This document shows positions 22,821-26,512 of a stretch of 26,512 bases of DNA, piece by piece (position 1 is the stretch's first letter; every line of letters begins with the position of its first letter). The stretch is from JAWXCM01 sp034408745 (lineage in GTDB: Bacteria; Acidobacteriota; Terriglobia; Bryobacterales; Bryobacteraceae), in the NCBI GenBank assembly GCA_034408745.1, contig JAWXCM010000395.1:1-26512 (forward strand). The letters run 5' to 3'. Under the pieces are notes generated by a model. The model searched no databases and was not told the DNA's origin. It saw nothing but the letters and a program-made list of their open reading frames with translations. A program made the position numbers and the translations under genes.

Positions 22821-23666
22821 TCAGTGCGTGATCGCGTAGAGCACGTAGTTGATTCCGTAGCGATAGGCGAGCGTCGTCATCTTCTCGGGGTAATACGGGA
22901 CGTCGGCGAACTCCCACGCGTCGGCGACATCGGTGTTGTAGTTGATCGCCACCACCATGCGATTCCGTCCGTCGTACATGGCGCGCCACGCAGGAACCGT
23001 GCCCTCCGGCTGATACACCTGAATCGACCCGCCCGGCCCGCGCCGCAGATGCCGGGACCCAGGAATGAATACCTTGTCCTGCTCGCGAATAGTGAACAGG
23101 ACATGCATCACGCTGTCCTCCGCATCGATGTCGGCAATGGCATGGCCGGGCAGCACGCGCTCCATCGTTTGACGGAAGACTTCCCACTGCTCATCGCCGT
23201 AAAAGTCGTCCGTCACCAGGAATCCGCCGCGCAGCAGATACTCACTGAGCCGCTTCGTCTCGACGTCGCTCAGGCCCCACCAGCCGACCTGCGTCGCGTA
23301 GATCCAGGGGTAATCGAAGATGCGGCCGTCGGTGAGGCGCACGTGGCGTGGGTCGCCAGCGTCGAGCCGCGTCAGCCTGGTCAGCCCTGCCGTGAAGTGA
23401 TTCTCCGCGGCGGGCCAGTCCATCATCCACCAGCCCGAGCCCTCGCCATCGCGTGACGAAAATCCGAAGCGTCGGTGATACTGCGGAAGGTCGGTATATT
23501 CGAGCCGCAGAAAGTGGAACTCGCCGGCGCGCGTTGGCATGGGCCGATCTTCTTCGCCGCCTCCACCTCGAGGCCCAAAGCCGCCGAACCCGCCACGTTG
23601 CGCAAACGCGAGACCGCCGGCCAGCAGAGCCGCAATCGCGAGCGTGACTCCGAAACCGGTGCGCAT
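22821..23666 (-). CDS. DUF4159 domain protein, exported
   Basis: A 281-residue protein starting at the ATG at 23664-23666, which has GGCAGG seven bases upstream and opens a signal peptide (MRTGFGVTLAIAALLAGGLAFAQ). A glycine-rich stretch (GGFGGFGPRGGGG) follows. The rest is the DUF4159 domain, with FHFLRLEYTDLPQY, YPWIYATQVGWWGLSD, YLLRGGFLVTDDFYG and PGHAIADID as typical blocks. This fold is glutamine-amidotransferase-like and probably a protein- or ligand-binding domain rather than an enzyme. DUF4159 proteins are common in acidobacteria and planctomycetes, often near MoxR/DUF58 genes, but none of those is present here. Function unknown. An extra 21 codons upstream have no ribosome site. Confidence 0.85.
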   Translation of the reverse strand: MRTGFGVTLAIAALLAGGLAFAQRGGFGGFGPRGGGGEEDRPMPTRAGEFHFLRLEYTDLPQYHRRFGFSSRDGEGSGWWMMDWPAAENHFTAGLTRLTRLDAGDPRHVRLTDGRIFDYPWIYATQVGWWGLSDVETKRLSEYLLRGGFLVTDDFYGDEQWEVFRQTMERVLPGHAIADIDAEDSVMHVLFTIREQDKVFIPGSRHLRRGPGGSIQVYQPEGTVPAWRAMYDGRNRMVVAINYNTDVADAWEFADVPYYPEKMTTLAYRYGINYVLYAITH

Positions 23667-23740
23667 CAACGTGCCTGCCACATTGTATCCACGTATCCAC
23701 CCCAGGCGGACCGTGGATCTGTGATACACATTCAGGCATC

Positions 23741-24934
23741 ATGTCCGACATTACAAGACGCGCCGCGGCGGCAGGCACGGCCGCAAACCTGCTCATCCTC
23801 AACTCTCAGACAGCGTTCGGGTCTCAGGCCAATTCCGCCGTGTCATTCGGCATCATCGGCACCGGCGGCCGAGGCACGCTGGTAGGCACACTGATGGCGA
23901 AGAACCCGGGCACCCGGCTGGCCGCTATCAGCGATCTCTACGGCGACAAGATCGACTCCGCCAAGACGAACATCCCGACTGCGGACAAAGCAAAGGTGTA
24001 CCGCAATTACAAAGAGCTGCTCGCCGACAAGAGCATCGACGCGGTGCTGATCTCGACGCCCGTCTACCTTCACCCAGAGCACTTTGAAGCGGCTGTCCCT
24101 TCCGGCAAACATATCTACTGTGAGAAACCGGCCGGTGCTGACGTCCCTGGCGTTCTGCGGCTGGCACGCGCGGCGAAAGGCATCGCGGCCGACCGCGTGG
24201 TGCAGTTCGGTTTCCAGCAGCGATTCGCGCCGCAGTACCTGAAGGCGATGGAGGCGCTGAAGACCGGCAAGATCGGCGAGATGAAGCTGATGATCAGCTA
24301 CTGGGTTATCGGCGGCATGCCTCCGCTGAAAGCGCCGAACGTTCCCTGGACCGGCGAAGAAGAGAAGATCCGCACATGGGGGCGCTGGATGGCGACTTCA
24401 GGCGGGCCTATCGTCGAGCAGGACTGCCACGGCATCGACATGCTGAACTGGTACGCAGGCGAGCAGCACCCCACGCACGCCATCGGCACGGGCGGCCTGC
24501 GTTATCCGGTGCACTACGGCGACTGGAAAACCGACCACCACAACGTCACCTACTTCTATCCCGACCGGCTGGAAGGCTGGCTGACCAGCATCAAGTACAC
24601 CGCCGATTTCCGCAGCGTGAAGGAACAGCTGTTTGGATCAAAGGGTCTTATCGAAATCGCGCGCACCTATTACAAGTTCCACGCGCCGAACGCGAACTCC
24701 CCGCTGCGCAACGCCGACGATCTGGAAGACAAGACGCTGATCGAGCAGATGGAATCGCGCCGCGACATCACAGCCGATGCGGTGGCGCACTTCTTCCAGC
24801 GCATTGTCGACAAGAAGCCGTACAACATGTCGCAGATTGCCATCGACAGCACCCTCACCGCTCTGATGGGGCGTTTGTCGATTGAGCGGGGCGGCAAGGA
24901 AGTCACCTGGGCCGAAATGCAAAAGATGGGCTGA
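23741..24934 (+). CDS. Gfo/Idh/MocA family oxidoreductase, Tat-exported
   Basis: A 397-residue NAD(P)-dependent oxidoreductase-family protein. The N-terminus MSDITRRAAAAGTAANLLIL looks like a Tat signal, so the protein probably folds with its cofactor before export. The Rossmann turn is GIIGTGGRG (37-45). CEKPAG (127-132) carries the conserved Glu-Lys-Pro. GGPIVEQDCHGIDMLNWYAG is the typical second-domain catalytic block, with Asp and His. Exported members in acidobacteria and planctomycetes act on sugars or glycosides, some through transient oxidation at C3; the substrate here is unknown. Its TGA stop directly abuts the TAA of the convergent thioesterase gene. Confidence 0.88.
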   Translation: MSDITRRAAAAGTAANLLILNSQTAFGSQANSAVSFGIIGTGGRGTLVGTLMAKNPGTRLAAISDLYGDKIDSAKTNIPTADKAKVYRNYKELLADKSIDAVLISTPVYLHPEHFEAAVPSGKHIYCEKPAGADVPGVLRLARAAKGIAADRVVQFGFQQRFAPQYLKAMEALKTGKIGEMKLMISYWVIGGMPPLKAPNVPWTGEEEKIRTWGRWMATSGGPIVEQDCHGIDMLNWYAGEQHPTHAIGTGGLRYPVHYGDWKTDHHNVTYFYPDRLEGWLTSIKYTADFRSVKEQLFGSKGLIEIARTYYKFHAPNANSPLRNADDLEDKTLIEQMESRRDITADAVAHFFQRIVDKKPYNMSQIAIDSTLTALMGRLSIERGGKEVTWAEMQKMG

Positions 24935-25330
24935 TTACCCGACCGAGAAGAAGGCACGGACCTCGGGCCGAACCGCCGTCGGTTTGCCCGAGGCCCGGCT
25001 GATGGGACAGTACAGCGATCGCGCTTCGGCCACCACCACACCATCTGCCGGTCGCAGAATTTCCGTCAGCCGCTCAAACCGGAGCCGCGTAGCCAAGCCT
25101 ACCCACGTCTTCAAAATCAGCCGCTCTCCCACATAAGCAGGCCGCCGGTAATCGATCTCATGGCGGACCACCACCCAGGTCAGTGCTTCCTGATCCTCAG
25201 GCGAGGCCGCCGCCTTCCAGTGAGCCACAGCGACGTCCTGCACCCAGCGCAGATACTGCACATTGTTCACGTGCCCCTGGCTGTCGATGTCCTTAGGCTG
25301 GACTTCAATTTCGATCTCGAACCGCGTCAC
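24935..25330 (-). CDS. Hotdog-fold acyl-CoA thioesterase (4-hydroxybenzoyl-CoA/YbgC type)
   Basis: A 131-residue hotdog protein from the GTG at 25328-25330, which overlaps the stop of the acid phosphatase gene by four bases (GTGA). Residues 12-30 read PKDIDSQGHVNNVQYLRWV, the D-x-x-GHVNN-x-x-Y signature of the 4HBT/YbgC group, with Asp16 in the position usual for the catalytic acid. VVRHEIDYRRPAYVGERLIL is the second typical block. It hydrolyses acyl-CoA or acyl-ACP thioesters in the cytoplasm; acyl specificity is unknown. The longer upstream frame is out-of-frame phosphatase sequence and was rejected. It is the last gene of a three-gene overlapping operon. Confidence 0.87.
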   Translation of the reverse strand: MTRFEIEIEVQPKDIDSQGHVNNVQYLRWVQDVAVAHWKAAASPEDQEALTWVVVRHEIDYRRPAYVGERLILKTWVGLATRLRFERLTEILRPADGVVVAEARSLYCPISRASGKPTAVRPEVRAFFSVG

Positions 25331-26094
25331 TGGCGCAGTTTCCCGAGCTTCTCCTTCACCGTCGCACCCACTGCCCGCTCCCACGACCCGTAAGTCGGAT
25401 TCGGGACCATGAACCAGCGCTCGCCGAAGTAGCGCTCGTACGGCGCGATGGCGGCATTGCGCGCGTCGGCCGATGAACCCGCGATCAGGAAATCGTTGTA
25501 ATCGTCGCCCACCAGCAGGAGCACACGGTAGTTCTGCGCCACAAGCGCGCGGCGCGGCGACTTGTCTCCCGACTCCGTCCGGCACAGCAGCCGCTTCGGG
25601 TCAAACGGCAGATTGTGACGGCGCACCACGGTGACCGTAGGATCGCCTGCATTTCCAGGCTCACACACGCGATTCGTCACATAGAAGATGGCGACGCCAT
25701 GCGCGTGGGCAGTGGCAAGGAACTGCGCGGCTCCGGGAATCAGGCCGGCGCGCGCTTCTTTCACCCAGGCGCCCCAGGTAACGTCGGTAAACGCAGTGTG
25801 CAGGGCGGTCGACCGCGCCTGGAACGCGCTGTTGTCGAGCACCGTCTCGTCCAGATCGAGAATCACCGCCGGGGGTAACGCCGTGGCAGGCTGCATCTGT
25901 TCCAGCGCCGCCGTCCATGTGGAATCGGCGAGCGCCCGAAGCAGGTTCGCTTCCGCCGCGCGATAGGTCTGCATCGTCACGGCTCGATACTCAGCCGAAT
26001 GCTGCACCCACGTCACGGCGTTCAGATTTTCATACGTGTTCTGCGCGGCCAGCGAACCGGCCACTGCAACGGCCATCAGCCAAAATCTCTTCAC
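25327..26094 (-). CDS. HAD-type acid phosphatase, e(P4)/class C-like
   Basis: A 255-residue exported phosphatase. A short signal peptide (MKRFWLMAVAVAGSLAAQ) has no lipobox Cys, unlike the Haemophilus e(P4) lipoprotein. NLNAVTWVQHSAEYRA is the family's N-terminal block. Asp80-Leu-Asp82 in VILDLDETVLDNS is the HAD nucleophile and acid, VTNR (about 138-141) is motif II, and GDDYNDF (about 197-203) is the metal-binding motif IV. It should remove phosphate from nucleotides or other monoesters in the periplasm, a second phosphate-scavenging enzyme in the window although far from pst. It overlaps both neighbours by four bases, so translation is coupled. Confidence 0.88.
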   Translation of the reverse strand: MKRFWLMAVAVAGSLAAQNTYENLNAVTWVQHSAEYRAVTMQTYRAAEANLLRALADSTWTAALEQMQPATALPPAVILDLDETVLDNSAFQARSTALHTAFTDVTWGAWVKEARAGLIPGAAQFLATAHAHGVAIFYVTNRVCEPGNAGDPTVTVVRRHNLPFDPKRLLCRTESGDKSPRRALVAQNYRVLLLVGDDYNDFLIAGSSADARNAAIAPYERYFGERWFMVPNPTYGSWERAVGATVKEKLGKLRQ

Positions 26095-26512
26095 GACAAC
26101 ACCTCCCGCATACGGCGTAGACTCGACGTCAGACTGGAAAAGACCGGCACGCCCAGGTGCTTCAGCTTCGGCAACAGACGGGCCAGCGAGACCTGCGCCA
26201 GCACGATCCCGTTTACCTCTCGCGCCAGTTCTTCGACACGCGGAATCAGCAGCGAATCATGTTCCTCCGGGCGGCCGGCAAGCAAAGCCTGGTACGCCTC
26301 CGGAACCAGCAGTGGACGTAACTCCAGTTCCCGTCCAGCAGCCCGCGCCGCGCCGGTAAGCAGCCTCGACGTGGGCTCCTGCGTCGGCGGGAACGTCATC
26401 ACCACGCCCAGCCGTGGTCCCGCTTCCACCGCCTCAGACGCCATTGGGTCGTCAATCTTGAACACTGGGATGCCGGCTGACGGCGCGACGTTCGCCAACA
26501 TCGCCGGCGCCA
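26091..26512 (-). CDS. Asp/Glu racemase-superfamily protein (partial, N-terminus beyond window)
   Basis: The C-terminal ~140 residues of a gene that enters from the right edge. The pattern GIPVFKIDDPMASEAV, then RLGVVMTFPPTQEPTSRLL, EEHDSLLIPRVEELA and VNGIVLAQVSLARLL, is that of the aspartate/glutamate/hydantoin racemase superfamily. In that superfamily a second catalytic Cys usually lies in the C-terminal half. Here the matching stretch reads LAQVSLARL with no Cys, so this may be a non-racemase member, or the catalytic Cys may lie elsewhere. An internal ATG at 26499-26501 is not likely to be the true start, because the frame and homology pattern continue to the edge. The stop overlaps the phosphatase start by four bases (ATGA). 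Confidence 0.75.
   Translation of the reverse strand, partial: APAMLANVAPSAGIPVFKIDDPMASEAVEAGPRLGVVMTFPPTQEPTSRLLTGAARAAGRELELRPLLVPEAYQALLAGRPEEHDSLLIPRVEELAREVNGIVLAQVSLARLLPKLKHLGVPVFSSLTSSLRRMREVLS

Noticed and set aside
23667..23729. Longer DUF4159 start
   Set aside because: The ATG at 23666 begins the signal peptide and has a ribosome site; the extension has neither.
25331..25585. N-terminal extension of the thioesterase
   Set aside because: It is an out-of-frame reading of the acid phosphatase gene; the GTG at 25330 gives a complete hotdog domain.
1..26512. CRISPR arrays, tRNA or rRNA genes, transposases, prophage genes
   Set aside because: No regularly spaced repeats, tRNA-like cloverleafs, rRNA blocks or recombinase motifs were seen on either strand.

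Overview
The window is GC-rich, densely coded, and looks like an acidobacterium, most likely from the Solibacter/Bryobacter side (inferred from gene content only). The indicators are an Oar-like TonB-dependent receptor with a carboxypeptidase-regulatory-like N-terminus, an FG-GAP/CRTAC1-type protein, a heptaheme cytochrome with a TPR tail, a DUF1501 tail fragment, a DUF4159 protein, and Tat-exported Gfo/Idh/MocA, enolase-superfamily and amidohydrolase proteins. I saw no tRNA, rRNA, CRISPR array or insertion sequence.

Positions 1-5769 (minus strand) hold a high-affinity phosphate uptake operon, pstS-pstC-pstA-pstB-pstB. Its genes overlap or nearly touch. It runs on into a membrane protein of a DUF6544-like family and a cut-off Acg-like nitroreductase. 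The two PstB ATPases are not equivalent. One has intact Walker A, Q-loop, Walker B and H-loop but a destroyed LSGGQ signature. The other has a perfect LSGGQQQR but has lost the Q-loop Gln and H-loop His. Together they would form one complete and one degenerate ATP site, as in heterodimeric ABC proteins. This is the most interesting observation here.

Positions 5770-10368: a shared intergenic region separates pstS from a divergent PhoA-type alkaline phosphatase (TTG start) and a small exported protein. Next comes a two-domain acyltransferase resembling OlsF, which makes phosphorus-free ornithine lipids. The three neighbouring units suggest a phosphate-limitation region.

Positions 10369-16220: a small acidic protein, a strong hairpin, a heptaheme c-type cytochrome with TPR tail, a 3' remnant of a DUF1501 gene, and the large TonB-dependent receptor.

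Positions 16211-19293 (minus strand) form a compact operon: ECF sigma factor, soluble zinc-binding anti-sigma factor, FG-GAP/CRTAC1-like protein lacking the usual C-terminal ASPIC/UnbV domain, and an exported TPR protein. The sigma gene appears to start on a leaderless transcript.

Positions 19486-26512 are mainly catabolic and exported enzymes: a sugar-acid dehydratase-like enolase-superfamily protein facing an amidohydrolase/lactonase, a short asparaginase-like protein, a decayed nucleotidyltransferase pair, a DUF4159 protein, a Gfo/Idh/MocA oxidoreductase, and a tightly overlapping operon of an Asp/Glu racemase-like protein (cut by the window end), an e(P4)-type acid phosphatase and a hotdog thioesterase.
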